Of a DNA stretch of 64,000 nt, positions 9,483 to 18,163 are shown one piece after another. This stretch comes from Corallincola platygyrae (GTDB lineage Bacteria > Pseudomonadota > Gammaproteobacteria > Enterobacterales > Neiellaceae): positions 124,001 through 188,000 of the forward strand of contig NZ_BAABLI010000017.1 in assembly GCF_039544265.1 (NCBI RefSeq), in the 5' to 3' direction. Position 1 is the stretch's first letter. Every line of letters starts with the position of its first letter. The notes under the pieces are model-generated. The model did not search any database. It saw nothing but the letters and a program-made list of their open reading frames with translations, and had not been told where the DNA came from. The position numbers were made by a program, and so were the translations under genes.

Positions 9483-9505
9483 TGCTCCCTGCCTTAACCT
9501 TAGTG

Positions 9506-10993
9506 CTATGTATCTTTTTCAGACGAGGGGAAAATCTCCAGTTCCTGCCAAATGGCATCCACTTTGGATTTTACCGCTTCATCCATCACGATAGGTTCGC
9601 CCCACTCTCGGTCGGTCTCACCCGGCCATTTGTTGGTCGCATCCATACCCATTTTTGAACCGAGGCCAGCCACTGGCGAAGCAAAGTCCAGATAATCGAT
9701 TGGCGTATGCTCGACAAAGGTGGTGTCCCGTTTAGGATCCATTCGTGTCGTTATCGCCCAGATTACATCTTCCCAACTGCGCGCATTGATATCGTCATCA
9801 CATACCACAACGAACTTGGTATACATGAATTGGCGCAAAAAGGACCACACACCCATCATGACGCGCTTGGCATGGCCGGGATACTGTTTTTTGATGGTGA
9901 CCACCGCCATCCGGTAAGAACACCCTTCCGGGGGCAGGTAGAAATCGACAATCTCTGGATATTGCTTCTGCAAGATCGGCACAAACACTTCGTTTAAGGC
10001 AACCCCCAGCACAGCAGGCTCATCAGGCGGACGCCCTGTGTAAGTACTGTGATAGATAGGGTTTTCACGCATGGTTACGTGGGTCACGGTAAACACCGGG
10101 AAGCGCTCAACTTCATTGTAGTAGCCGGTGTGGTCACCGTATGGACCCTCATCAGCTTCCTCACCTGGCTCGATATATCCTTCAAGAATAATCTCGGCAG
10201 TGGCTGGCACTTCCAGATCACAACTGATGCAATCAGCAACTTCTGTTTTACTGCCGCGCAGCAGCCCAGCAAAGGCATACTCAGACAGGGTATCAGGCAC
10301 TGGCGTAACAGCCCCGAGCGTGGTTGCCGGATCAGCGCCTAACGCCACTGCTACCGGGAATTTCTCTCCCGGATGTGCTTCCTGCCACTCCTGAAAATCA
10401 AGTGCGCCACCACGGTGCGATAACCAGCGCATGATCAGTTTGTTTGGCCCAAGCAACTGCTGGCGGTAGATCCCCAGGTTCTGGCGTTTTTTATTCGGCC
10501 CCTTGGTGATGGTCAAACCCCAGGTAACCAATGGGGCAACGTCGCCAGGCCAGCAATGCTGTATCGGTAGAGCCGTCAAGTCGACCTCGTCCCCTGTCAT
10601 CACCACTTCCTGGCAGGGCGGACGTTTAAGCTTCTTGGTTGGCATGTTGAGCACTTGCTTAAACGTGGGCAGTTTGTCGATCAGCTCTTTGAAGCCTTTT
10701 GGTGGCTCAGGCTCTTTCAGGTAAGCCAGCAGTTTGCCGACATCACGCAATGCATCCACATCGTCTTTACCCATTGCCAGTGCAACACGCTTTGGGGTGC
10801 CAAACAGGTTGGCCAGGACTGGCACCTGATGACCTTTAGGATGTTCAAATAAAAGTGCAGGGCCACCCGCACGCAAGGTGCGATCACATATCTCGGTCAT
10901 CTCCAGATAGGGATCTATGGTTTGTGATATCCGTTTTAGCTCTCCAATGCTTTCCAGATAATCGATAAAGTCTCTTAAATCCCTGTATTTCAT
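9506..10993 (-). CDS. ubiD: 3-octaprenyl-4-hydroxybenzoate carboxy-lyase
   Basis: Decarboxylates the prenylated 4-hydroxybenzoate ring in ubiquinone synthesis, using prenylated FMN and a metal made available by UbiX. From the first ATG the product has 495 residues (E. coli: 497) and starts MKYRDLRDFIDYLE, as the family does. The open frame extends 15 codons further up to a TTG, which I reject. Family motifs such as QNLGIYRQQ, the Glu-rich EGPYGDHTGYY and ITKGPN are intact. It is the first gene of the operon with the ferredoxin and fre. Confidence 0.97.
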   Translation of the reverse strand: MKYRDLRDFIDYLESIGELKRISQTIDPYLEMTEICDRTLRAGGPALLFEHPKGHQVPVLANLFGTPKRVALAMGKDDVDALRDVGKLLAYLKEPEPPKGFKELIDKLPTFKQVLNMPTKKLKRPPCQEVVMTGDEVDLTALPIQHCWPGDVAPLVTWGLTITKGPNKKRQNLGIYRQQLLGPNKLIMRWLSHRGGALDFQEWQEAHPGEKFPVAVALGADPATTLGAVTPVPDTLSEYAFAGLLRGSKTEVADCISCDLEVPATAEIILEGYIEPGEEADEGPYGDHTGYYNEVERFPVFTVTHVTMRENPIYHSTYTGRPPDEPAVLGVALNEVFVPILQKQYPEIVDFYLPPEGCSYRMAVVTIKKQYPGHAKRVMMGVWSFLRQFMYTKFVVVCDDDINARSWEDVIWAITTRMDPKRDTTFVEHTPIDYLDFASPVAGLGSKMGMDATNKWPGETDREWGEPIVMDEAVKSKVDAIWQELEIFPSSEKDT

Positions 10994-11110
10994 CTGTTTG
11001 CTACCCAAGATTTGATTGCTGTCATTATAACGATGCAATAACCCTGCGCCATGCTCTGAGCTGGGTTTCTAGCTCCTATACTGTCAACATTGGCAAAGGG
11101 AGTAGAACCG

Positions 11111-13537
11111 ATGGCATTAACGGCGGAGTTACTGCTACTACTGTGTGCAATTTTTGCGCTTGTTATTGGCTCGGCTATTCGTCAGCTATTGCATGGTCGC
11201 AGCCTGCCTTACACCGTGGCGCTGCTATTAGTGGGACTAGCCCTAGGCGCGTTGGATCGCAGCGGATTATTGATACAGGTGGACCCTGTCAGTAACCAGC
11301 TGGTGACCTATATTGCCACCATGGAGCCTCACCTGATTCTGGCTCTGTTTCTGCCGATCCTGGTGTTTGAATCCGCCTTCAATATGGAACCGCACCTGTT
11401 TAAACGGTTGTTTCCCCAAATTAGTTTACTCGCTGTACCCGGGTTATTGATTACCACTCTGCTTACTGCTTGGGCATGTAAATCCCTGCTGCCTTGGGAG
11501 TGGAGTTGGCCTGAAGCGCTGCTGTTTGGCGCCTTAATCAGTGCCACAGATCCTGTGGCTGTGGTCGCCTTACTGAAGGAGATTGGTGCCAGAAAGCGCT
11601 TGGAAACCCTGCTTGAAGGGGAGTCATTACTGAATGACGGAACCGCCATCGTACTTTTCCTGTTGTTCCTTGGGCTGCTGCAGCCGGGCGCCACCATAGG
11701 CGGTGACACCCTGATTAGATTTGTTGTGGTTGCGGCAGGAGGTGCATTGGTCGGTTACCTGTTCGGCAGATTGTTCCTCGTATGGATCCGCAATCTTTCA
11801 TCAGACCACCTATCCCAAATCAGTCTCTCGGTTGCTTCCGCTTTCTTCTGTTACATGTTTGCCGAACTTATTCTCCATGTTTCCGGCGTTGTCGCCGTGG
11901 TGACGCTGGGGTTAACCCTCACCAGTCAGATAGCACTTTGGTTGCCCAGTAAGGTACTCAGATTCCTCAATCAGTTCTGGCACCTGTTAGCACATGTCGC
12001 CAATACCCTGGCATTTTTGCTGGTAGGTATCACCATTGCAGTCAACATTCCCTTAGGCGACACCCTGTCATGGGGCTTGATACCCTGGGTTTATCTACTG
12101 GTGATGGGGATCAGAGCCGTCACCGTGTTCCTGCTCTATCCATTCCTGAAGATGTTACCCGGTGGATTTCGGTTGGATAAAGCACTGGTAATGGTCTGGG
12201 GCAGTCTGCGTGGTGCGGTAGCCCTGGTGTTAGCCCTAAGCCTTGTCCATGTGCCAGAGCTGGCAACCGAGCGTGGTCACCAGATCCTGTTTCTAACCGC
12301 AGGGGTAGTCTCACTTACACTGTTGATTAATGCGGCAACCATGCGCAGTCTCTGTAAATGGCTGAAATTGGATCAGCTGCCACCTGCGAAACAAGCAGCC
12401 ATGGACCATGCCAGCAGCCTGTTAAATCAATCTGTTGCTGATGGGGCAAAAGCGCTAAAACAAGACCCGCTGTTTGCGTTAAGCAACTGGCCCAGAATAG
12501 AACAGCAACTCGGGCTGGATGACCAGACAGCGCCAGCACAACAGCCCGATCTGGACGCACTGTTTCGGCAATTACTGGAAGCAGAAAGGCAGTTTTACTG
12601 GCAACAATATCATCAGGGTTATCTCAGTCGCGCCTCGCTTCACCAAATGCTCAAAGCCTTGGACCTGGCACTCGACGGCTGCCCTAAACTCGATCACTAC
12701 GCTGATATTGCCAACATGATTAAACCAGGGCTTTGGATGAAATGGCGACACCGTTTGCCCGGCGGTGAAGGCAGGCAGTTCAAGCAAGAGCAGCGCTATG
12801 TGGAAAGACAGTATGAGATAGGACTGAGCTTCCTGCGTGCACAAACGGCGCTTGAAGAGCTATTAGACCAACTCTCGCTGCCGGATACCTTAAGCGAGCC
12901 AGCCAAACATGCCCTGCATGAGAACTCCCGACAATGGAAAATAAAGCTGGAAGCCATGGCGCAGCATTATCCCGCGCTCTGTCGCGCGGTACAGACCCGG
13001 ATTGCCAACCGCGTGTTACTGGAAAAACGCAGCGAAGCGATCGATAAACTCGCCAGTCAGGGGCTGCTGGAGAGTGGCGAGCGAACCAAACTGCAGCAAG
13101 ATAATCGCCAACGACGCAGAGCCAGTGAGCAGAGTGCAAAATGGTCCCAACAGGAAAATGTATTGGCGCAACTGCAACAACTGAACACAACCTCCAGTTG
13201 GCCAATTGAACATCTCCAATCGCTGGTTCGAAACGGTAAACACAAGCTGATTGCCGAAGGCGAACTGATCTTCCCTGAGCCTCACAGCCATCATTGGCTG
13301 TTACTGCTGGCAGGCACGGTCCAGGTATTTGATCGCCAGGCGGGCTTGGTAACCGATGTCACCTTGAAACAGGCAGGCGTGCAGCTTGGCGTAGATCCCA
13401 CCGGCAAAGCCGAATGCAGCAAAGGCTTAAAAGCGATCTGCCCGGTCGAAGTGCTGCTGTTAGATCGCACAGCGTGGAGTGCAATCAGCAAAGAGTTTTC
13501 TGCACTCCCCGCGAAGCTGCTCCAGTTACCAAAATAG
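11111..13537 (+). CDS. CPA1 Na+/H+ antiporter with long cytoplasmic tail
   Basis: Exchanges Na+ for H+ across the inner membrane. The first 400 or so residues hold about a dozen membrane helices with the hallmark SATDPVAVVALLKEIGA and the ion-binding ND in GESLLNDGTAIVLF. About 400 cytoplasmic residues follow. They are helical and Gln-rich and end in a beta-rich segment (from about 700) with HKLIAEGELIF and WLLLLAGTVQVFD that looks like a degenerate cyclic-nucleotide-binding fold. Start: ATG at 11111, with AAAGGGAG upstream. A TTG seven codons earlier also opens the frame. The exchanged cation is inferred from the family. Confidence 0.9.
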   Translation: MALTAELLLLLCAIFALVIGSAIRQLLHGRSLPYTVALLLVGLALGALDRSGLLIQVDPVSNQLVTYIATMEPHLILALFLPILVFESAFNMEPHLFKRLFPQISLLAVPGLLITTLLTAWACKSLLPWEWSWPEALLFGALISATDPVAVVALLKEIGARKRLETLLEGESLLNDGTAIVLFLLFLGLLQPGATIGGDTLIRFVVVAAGGALVGYLFGRLFLVWIRNLSSDHLSQISLSVASAFFCYMFAELILHVSGVVAVVTLGLTLTSQIALWLPSKVLRFLNQFWHLLAHVANTLAFLLVGITIAVNIPLGDTLSWGLIPWVYLLVMGIRAVTVFLLYPFLKMLPGGFRLDKALVMVWGSLRGAVALVLALSLVHVPELATERGHQILFLTAGVVSLTLLINAATMRSLCKWLKLDQLPPAKQAAMDHASSLLNQSVADGAKALKQDPLFALSNWPRIEQQLGLDDQTAPAQQPDLDALFRQLLEAERQFYWQQYHQGYLSRASLHQMLKALDLALDGCPKLDHYADIANMIKPGLWMKWRHRLPGGEGRQFKQEQRYVERQYEIGLSFLRAQTALEELLDQLSLPDTLSEPAKHALHENSRQWKIKLEAMAQHYPALCRAVQTRIANRVLLEKRSEAIDKLASQGLLESGERTKLQQDNRQRRRASEQSAKWSQQENVLAQLQQLNTTSSWPIEHLQSLVRNGKHKLIAEGELIFPEPHSHHWLLLLAGTVQVFDRQAGLVTDVTLKQAGVQLGVDPTGKAECSKGLKAICPVEVLLLDRTAWSAISKEFSALPAKLLQLPK

Positions 13538-13617
13538 GAATAAATTACATAGATTTGCTGGAAGAAGAGAGAGCTTGGATTATCTTTTAGAGCAGGGATT
13601 GGTATTGAGGACCACCT

Positions 13618-15168
13618 ATGGAAGACACACTGTTATTTTCCGACGAGCCAGAGGACACAGAAGTACCCAAGCCATCGGAAGATAGCTATTGGCACGTATT
13701 AGTTGCCGATGACGAGCCTGCTGTGCATCAGATCACCCAGATGGTGATTGACGGCATGGAAGTAAAGGGCCGCAAGGTAAAACTGATCGCAGCCTATACC
13801 GGGGCGGAAGCGCTAAAAGTGATGACCGAAAGGGACGATATCGCACTCGCGCTACTTGATGTTGTTATGGAATCACCCACCGCAGGGCTAGATTGTGCTC
13901 GCGAGATCCGCGAAACCCTGAAAAACTGCTACACACGCCTGGTGCTCAGAACCGGCCAACCGGGACAAGCGCCCGAAGAACAGGTCATTCGCGATTACGA
14001 CATCAACGACTACAAAGACAAAACCGAACTCACCTCAACCAAACTAAAGACCCTGATCTACTCTACCATCCGAAGCTATCGCGATATTTGTACGGTGAAT
14101 CAAAGCCGAAAAGGCCTGCGCCGGGTGATCGATGCCATCAGTGAGGTCAACGAATCACATACGCTGAAGACCCTGGCCTCGGCCATTCTCGACCAAATAA
14201 TCAACTTGCTGAACCTGCGCAGTGATGCGATATGCTGCCGTCAGTTGAGCGCTTACGCCGCCAGTATTCAGGATGGCCGCTACCATGTGTTGGCCACCAG
14301 CGGTGAGCTGGACCAGTATCAGGATGTCACCTCAATCGAGGAACTGCCGGCCGAGGTTGCTGAAGCCTTTAACCAGGCCACCAAACAGCAGGGCTCATTC
14401 TCCACCGATAAATACTATGTCTGCTACAAACGCTCCCATATGGGAGCCGAGAACCTGCTCTATCTGGAATACCGCGGCGAACTAAATGATCTCGACAGAC
14501 AGCTTTTGGAGATTTACTCCACCAATGTTGGTCTGACTTATGAAAACCTACTGATCAGGGAAGAGATTGAAGATACCCAGCGAGAGCTGGTTTACATCCT
14601 GGGCGAGGCTGTTGAAGGCCGCTCAAAAGAGACTGGCGCACACGTCAAAAGAGTCGCTAAGCTCAGCCACTTTATCGCACTCAAATATGGACTGGATGAG
14701 GACGTCGCTGACCTTATTAAATACGCCTCCCCACTCCATGATGTAGGAAAAATAGGTATTCCAGACAGCGTATTGAACAAACCTGGCAAGCTGGATAACG
14801 AAGAGTGGGCCACCATGCAAACCCATGCATTATTCGGCGAGACTCTGCTCGCCAGATCCGATAAGCGGATACTAAAGGTAGCATCGGTGATCGCCGGTCA
14901 GCATCACGAACACTGGAATGGCAAAGGCTATCCGAAAGGATTGGCGGGAGAGGAGATTAATATTGCAGCTCGCATCACCGCCATCTGCGATGTAATGGAT
15001 GCGTTAGCCAGTACCCGTTGCTACAAGGACGCCTGGGATTACGACCGAATTGTAGCGTTGTTAAAAGAACAAAGGGGCCAGCAGTTTGAACCTAAGCTGG
15101 TCGATATCGTTCTGGATAACTTTGATGAGATAAAGGCGATACGGGCCAGATACCCAGACACGGAATAA
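13618..15168 (+). CDS. Response regulator REC-DUF3369-HD-GYP
   Basis: A 516-residue two-component output protein that probably hydrolyses c-di-GMP. The receiver domain (25-150) has the acidic pair D31/D32 and phosphoacceptor D81 in ALLDVVME. The middle (about 165-315) matches the DUF3369 family, which accompanies HD-GYP domains. The HD-GYP domain (about 320-510) keeps H374-D375 in LHDVGKIGIPD, the HHEHW segment and G437-Y438-P439, so it should be active. No histidine kinase is adjacent. It follows the antiporter by 80 bp and ends at a bidirectional terminator. Confidence 0.95.
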   Translation: MEDTLLFSDEPEDTEVPKPSEDSYWHVLVADDEPAVHQITQMVIDGMEVKGRKVKLIAAYTGAEALKVMTERDDIALALLDVVMESPTAGLDCAREIRETLKNCYTRLVLRTGQPGQAPEEQVIRDYDINDYKDKTELTSTKLKTLIYSTIRSYRDICTVNQSRKGLRRVIDAISEVNESHTLKTLASAILDQIINLLNLRSDAICCRQLSAYAASIQDGRYHVLATSGELDQYQDVTSIEELPAEVAEAFNQATKQQGSFSTDKYYVCYKRSHMGAENLLYLEYRGELNDLDRQLLEIYSTNVGLTYENLLIREEIEDTQRELVYILGEAVEGRSKETGAHVKRVAKLSHFIALKYGLDEDVADLIKYASPLHDVGKIGIPDSVLNKPGKLDNEEWATMQTHALFGETLLARSDKRILKVASVIAGQHHEHWNGKGYPKGLAGEEINIAARITAICDVMDALASTRCYKDAWDYDRIVALLKEQRGQQFEPKLVDIVLDNFDEIKAIRARYPDTE

Positions 15169-15170
15169 CA

Positions 15171-15200
15171 AAAAAGGCGCTGATAATTCAGCGCTTTTTT
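15171..15200. terminator. Bidirectional intrinsic terminator
   Basis: GCGCTGA pairs with TCAGCGC around TAAT, flanked by A-run and T-run. It lies between the convergent HD-GYP and PEP-CTERM-like genes and can serve both strands. Confidence 0.85.
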
Positions 15201-15218
15201 GAACCATCAGCGTAAAAA

Positions 15219-15833
15219 CTATCTCTTAACGCGACGACTTAACATCAAACCAAACAATGCAATGCCAGCCAGTAACGGCGTTGCAGGTGCTTCCACGTCA
15301 ATCAGGCTAACAGCATCAATCAAACCGCCATAAGAGTTGCTGATACCGCCACCCTGGAAAGTAAGCGAGTATTCACCGGGAGCGAGCCAAAACTCGTAGT
15401 TCACACTCTGCCAGCCCTGCTGCGAACTTTTAGTTTCATTGAAACTGGCTAACGCTGAGTCGATCGGGTCGAAACTCACATTAACCACATTGTCATCTGC
15501 ACGATTCGTGCGGGCGGCATAACTAAAGCTGAGTTCGTAGTAGCTGGCTTCGAGGATATCGACAACTTGTGTCATGGCTGAGTTGTTACGGCTATCGAGC
15601 TCAACAACCCAAGGGTTATCAGACTCAACACTGGAGCCGGTATACAAAGAATAACGACCTACTTCAATGCCCGCGCCTGCAGTGGTTTCCCAGCCCACCA
15701 AAGACTGATAGATCGACCAACTGCGAGTTGGCTGCTGCTCAAACTGGTCAAAGCTGCCATTTACAATGAGATTCGCAGAAGCGCTTGGTATCCAAACCAA
15801 GGCAGAGAGCAAGAATGCAATTACATATTTCAT
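15219..15833 (-). CDS. Secreted protein with variant PEP-CTERM-like tail
   Basis: A 204-residue exported protein. A signal peptide ends near residue 20 (PSASA/NLIVNG). The mature part begins NLIVNGSFD, as in DUF642/carbohydrate-binding-like jelly-roll domains, and the body is beta-rich. The tail is APATPLLAGIALFGLMLSRRVKR: a hydrophobic helix plus an Arg cluster, as in PEP-CTERM sorting signals, but with PATP in place of the usual PEP. It could be an exosortase substrate with a divergent signal or simply a tail-anchored protein. Transcribed toward the terminator shared with the HD-GYP gene. Confidence 0.75.
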   Translation of the reverse strand: MKYVIAFLLSALVWIPSASANLIVNGSFDQFEQQPTRSWSIYQSLVGWETTAGAGIEVGRYSLYTGSSVESDNPWVVELDSRNNSAMTQVVDILEASYYELSFSYAARTNRADDNVVNVSFDPIDSALASFNETKSSQQGWQSVNYEFWLAPGEYSLTFQGGGISNSYGGLIDAVSLIDVEAPATPLLAGIALFGLMLSRRVKR

Positions 15834-15943
15834 CGGAAATCCCTACTACCGAACACGACGAGTTCGTGTCTACTACTGAGACATATCCTACCAGTATAAC
15901 AGCGAATACTTATTTTATTAACAAATACGTTCAATAAACATAC

Positions 15944-15971
15944 AAAAAACCCACCATAAAGGTGGGCTTTT
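15944..15971 (-). terminator. Intrinsic terminator, probably of rho
   Basis: CCCACC pairs with GGTGGG around a 5-nt loop. On the minus strand it is followed by TTTTTT. It is the first terminator after rho but lies almost 300 bp beyond the rho stop, with the palindromic element in between. Confidence 0.75.
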
Positions 15972-15972
15972 A

Positions 15973-16241
15973 CTAGGGTCTATTGACCTTTACTGTTTGT
16001 TTTTGCAGCAAGATGTTGGTGATTTAGGCGAGGCAGAGGCTAAGAAGTTGAGTGGGCCTCAATGAATAGCCGATAACGAAGGATAAATCGCCAACAAATG
16101 CTGCCCGAAGGGTTCGTTGAAACACGTTCTGCGCTGCGTCATTCACTACTTTCTTAGATCGCTAAGTTACGTAGCTCATTTCTTGCTCAAAACGTGTTTC
16201 ATTCGAACAAAATCCATACACGAAAGGTCAACAGACCCTAG
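15973..16241. mobile_element. MITE-like nested inverted-repeat element
   Basis: A 269-bp block is bounded by 19-bp inverted repeats with one mismatch (15973-15991, CTAGGGTCTATTGACCTTT; 16223-16241). Inside is a second imperfect palindrome: 16112-16128 (GTTCGTTGAAACACGTT) pairs with 16191-16208. It encodes no protein and lies in the gap between rho and its likely terminator. Terminal inverted repeats, small size and lack of coding fit a non-autonomous transposon remnant (MITE). I see no certain target duplication and no second copy in the window. The family resemblance to dispersed repeats of marine gammaproteobacteria is from memory and unverified. Confidence 0.6.
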
Positions 16242-16258
16242 CAACCTATCGGACTGAC

Positions 16259-17524
16259 TTATGACTTTTGTTTCTTCATCGCATCGAAGAATTCGTCATT
16301 GGTCTTGGTCATGGCCAACTTGTCGATAAGGAACTCCATGCCTTCACTTTCATTCATTGGATGAACGATCTTGCGCAGGATCCACATCTTCTGCAGCTCA
16401 TCTGGCGTGGTCAGCAGTTCTTCACGACGCGTACCAGAGCGATTAATATTGATGGCCGGGTAAACACGCTTTTCTGCGATCTTACGGTCCAAGTGCACTT
16501 CCATGTTACCTGTGCCCTTAAACTCTTCGTAGATCACTTCGTCCATCTTAGAACCGGTGTCGATCAACGCAGTCGCGATAATGGTCAGGCTGCCACCCTC
16601 TTCCACGTTACGTGCCGCACCGAAGAAACGCTTCGGACGATGCAGGGCATTGGCATCCACACCACCGGTAAGTACTTTACCTGAGCTAGGAATAACCGTG
16701 TTGTATGCACGTGCCAGACGAGTAATTGAGTCCAGCAGGATGACCACATCTTTTTTATGTTCAACCAGGCGCTTGGCCTTTTCGATCACCATCTCAGCAA
16801 CCTGAACGTGACGACTGGCCGGCTCATCAAAGGTTGAAGCAACTACTTCACCCTGAACCAAACGCTGCATCTCGGTTACTTCTTCCGGACGCTCATCAAT
16901 CAGTAATACCATCAGCTGACATTCAGGATGGTTGTAGGCAATTGACTGAGCCAGGTTCTGCAGCAACATGGTTTTACCCGCTTTTGGCGGAGCAACAACC
17001 AAGCCACGCTGACCTTTACCAATGGGAGATGCCAGATCCAACACACGTGCCGTAATATCTTCGGTTGAACCATTACCGCGCTCTAAGCGAAGTCGTTCAT
17101 TGGCATGGAGAGGTGTGAGGTTTTCAAAAAGGATCTTGGAGCGGGCATTTTCAGGCTTGTCGAAGTTAACTTCATTAACCTTCAACAGAGCGAAATATCG
17201 TTCGCCATCTTTTGGCGGCCGGATTTTTCCGGCAATGGTATCACCGGTACGCAGATTAAAGCGGCGGATCTGACTGGGTGATACATAGATATCATCAGGT
17301 CCAGCCAAATAGGAGCTATCCGCACTCCGCAAGAACCCAAACCCATCTTGCAGGATCTCCAGTGCACCACCACCGAAGATGTCCTCCCCACTTTTGGCGT
17401 GGGCTTTGAGGATAGCGAAGATAATATCTTGTTTACGGGCACGGGCGAGGTTATCCAGCTTCATCGACTCTGCGATTGCGACAAGCTCGGAAATAGGTTT
17501 GTTCTTTAATTCTGTCAGATTCAT
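16259..17524 (-). CDS. rho: Transcription termination factor Rho
   Basis: Hexameric RNA-dependent ATPase that terminates transcription. The 421 residues start MNLTELKNKP, with the N-terminal helical domain to about 47, the RNA-binding cold-shock domain (about 48-118) and the RecA-like ATPase. Walker A is APPKAGKT (178-185) and Walker B is VVILLDS. Length and sequence match E. coli Rho (419). About 165 bp of leader lie between it and the trxA hairpin. Rho is often autoregulated through its leader, but no attenuator is identified here. The order rho-trxA-rhlB is conserved. Confidence 0.99.
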   Translation of the reverse strand: MNLTELKNKPISELVAIAESMKLDNLARARKQDIIFAILKAHAKSGEDIFGGGALEILQDGFGFLRSADSSYLAGPDDIYVSPSQIRRFNLRTGDTIAGKIRPPKDGERYFALLKVNEVNFDKPENARSKILFENLTPLHANERLRLERGNGSTEDITARVLDLASPIGKGQRGLVVAPPKAGKTMLLQNLAQSIAYNHPECQLMVLLIDERPEEVTEMQRLVQGEVVASTFDEPASRHVQVAEMVIEKAKRLVEHKKDVVILLDSITRLARAYNTVIPSSGKVLTGGVDANALHRPKRFFGAARNVEEGGSLTIIATALIDTGSKMDEVIYEEFKGTGNMEVHLDRKIAEKRVYPAININRSGTRREELLTTPDELQKMWILRKIVHPMNESEGMEFLIDKLAMTKTNDEFFDAMKKQKS

Positions 17525-17690
17525 GTCTGTGGGTTTCTTGACTGGTGGACGGCTCGCACGCAGCAGGCGCTACGGGTCCTTTGAATATTCCTAAGAATAT
17601 ATTGTGTTAAGTAAAGGATTTAAGTTGAAAAATGGTCAGGAAATGCACGAAGCAAGATCAGGTTAGCAGCTTAGTTGGGGGGCGTCCACT

Positions 17691-17717
17691 AAATGCGGCG
17701 GATATTCCGCCGCATTT
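17691..17717 (-). terminator. Perfect palindromic hairpin after trxA
   Basis: AAATGCGGCGGA and its exact complement flank TAT: a 12-bp perfect stem beginning 9 bp past the trxA stop. The T-tract is short (ATTT), so it may be a weak terminator or allow read-through into rho. Confidence 0.65.
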
Positions 17718-17726
17718 CGGCACGGA

Positions 17727-18053
17727 TCAAAGATTCGCGTCCAGGAACTCTTTCAGCTGAGTTTTAGACAGGGCGCCCACTTTGGTTGCGATCACACTGC
17801 CTTTGCTGAATAGCAGCAAAGTAGGGATTCCACGGATACCATACTTAGGAGGCGTCTGGGCGTTCTGGTCGATATTCAGCTTGCCGATTGTCAGCTTGCC
17901 ATCGTACTCATCAGCCACTTCGTCCAAAATAGGGGCAATCATCTTACAAGGACCACACCATTCGGCCCAAAAATCTACCAATACCGGCTGGTCAGCAGAC
18001 AGTACATCAGCCTCAAAGCTGTCATCACTTAGCTGAACAATCTTCTCGTTCAT
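17727..18053 (-). CDS. trxA: Thioredoxin 1
   Basis: Small cytoplasmic dithiol reductant. From the ATG at 18053 the protein has 108 residues (E. coli: 109) and starts MNEKIVQLSDDSFEADVL. The active site WCGPC is at 32-36 and the cis-proline loop GIPTLLLF is present. GGAG precedes this ATG. The open frame runs 15 codons further up, but that extension is not part of the family. It diverges from rhlB, as in E. coli. Confidence 0.98.
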   Translation of the reverse strand: MNEKIVQLSDDSFEADVLSADQPVLVDFWAEWCGPCKMIAPILDEVADEYDGKLTIGKLNIDQNAQTPPKYGIRGIPTLLLFSKGSVIATKVGALSKTQLKEFLDANL

Positions 18054-18163
18054 TTTCTTCTCCGCTTTATTAATCGACTGACGTGTAGCAGTGCCCACAT
18101 CAGCTCTGTTATTTCAAATCATCTCAAGTTGTAAAGCAAGCGCAACCTGATATGCTTGGCGCC

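Noticed and set aside
10994..11038. 15-codon upstream extension of ubiD
   Set aside because: It would start at TTG and lengthen a protein whose N-terminus already aligns with E. coli UbiD at the ATG.
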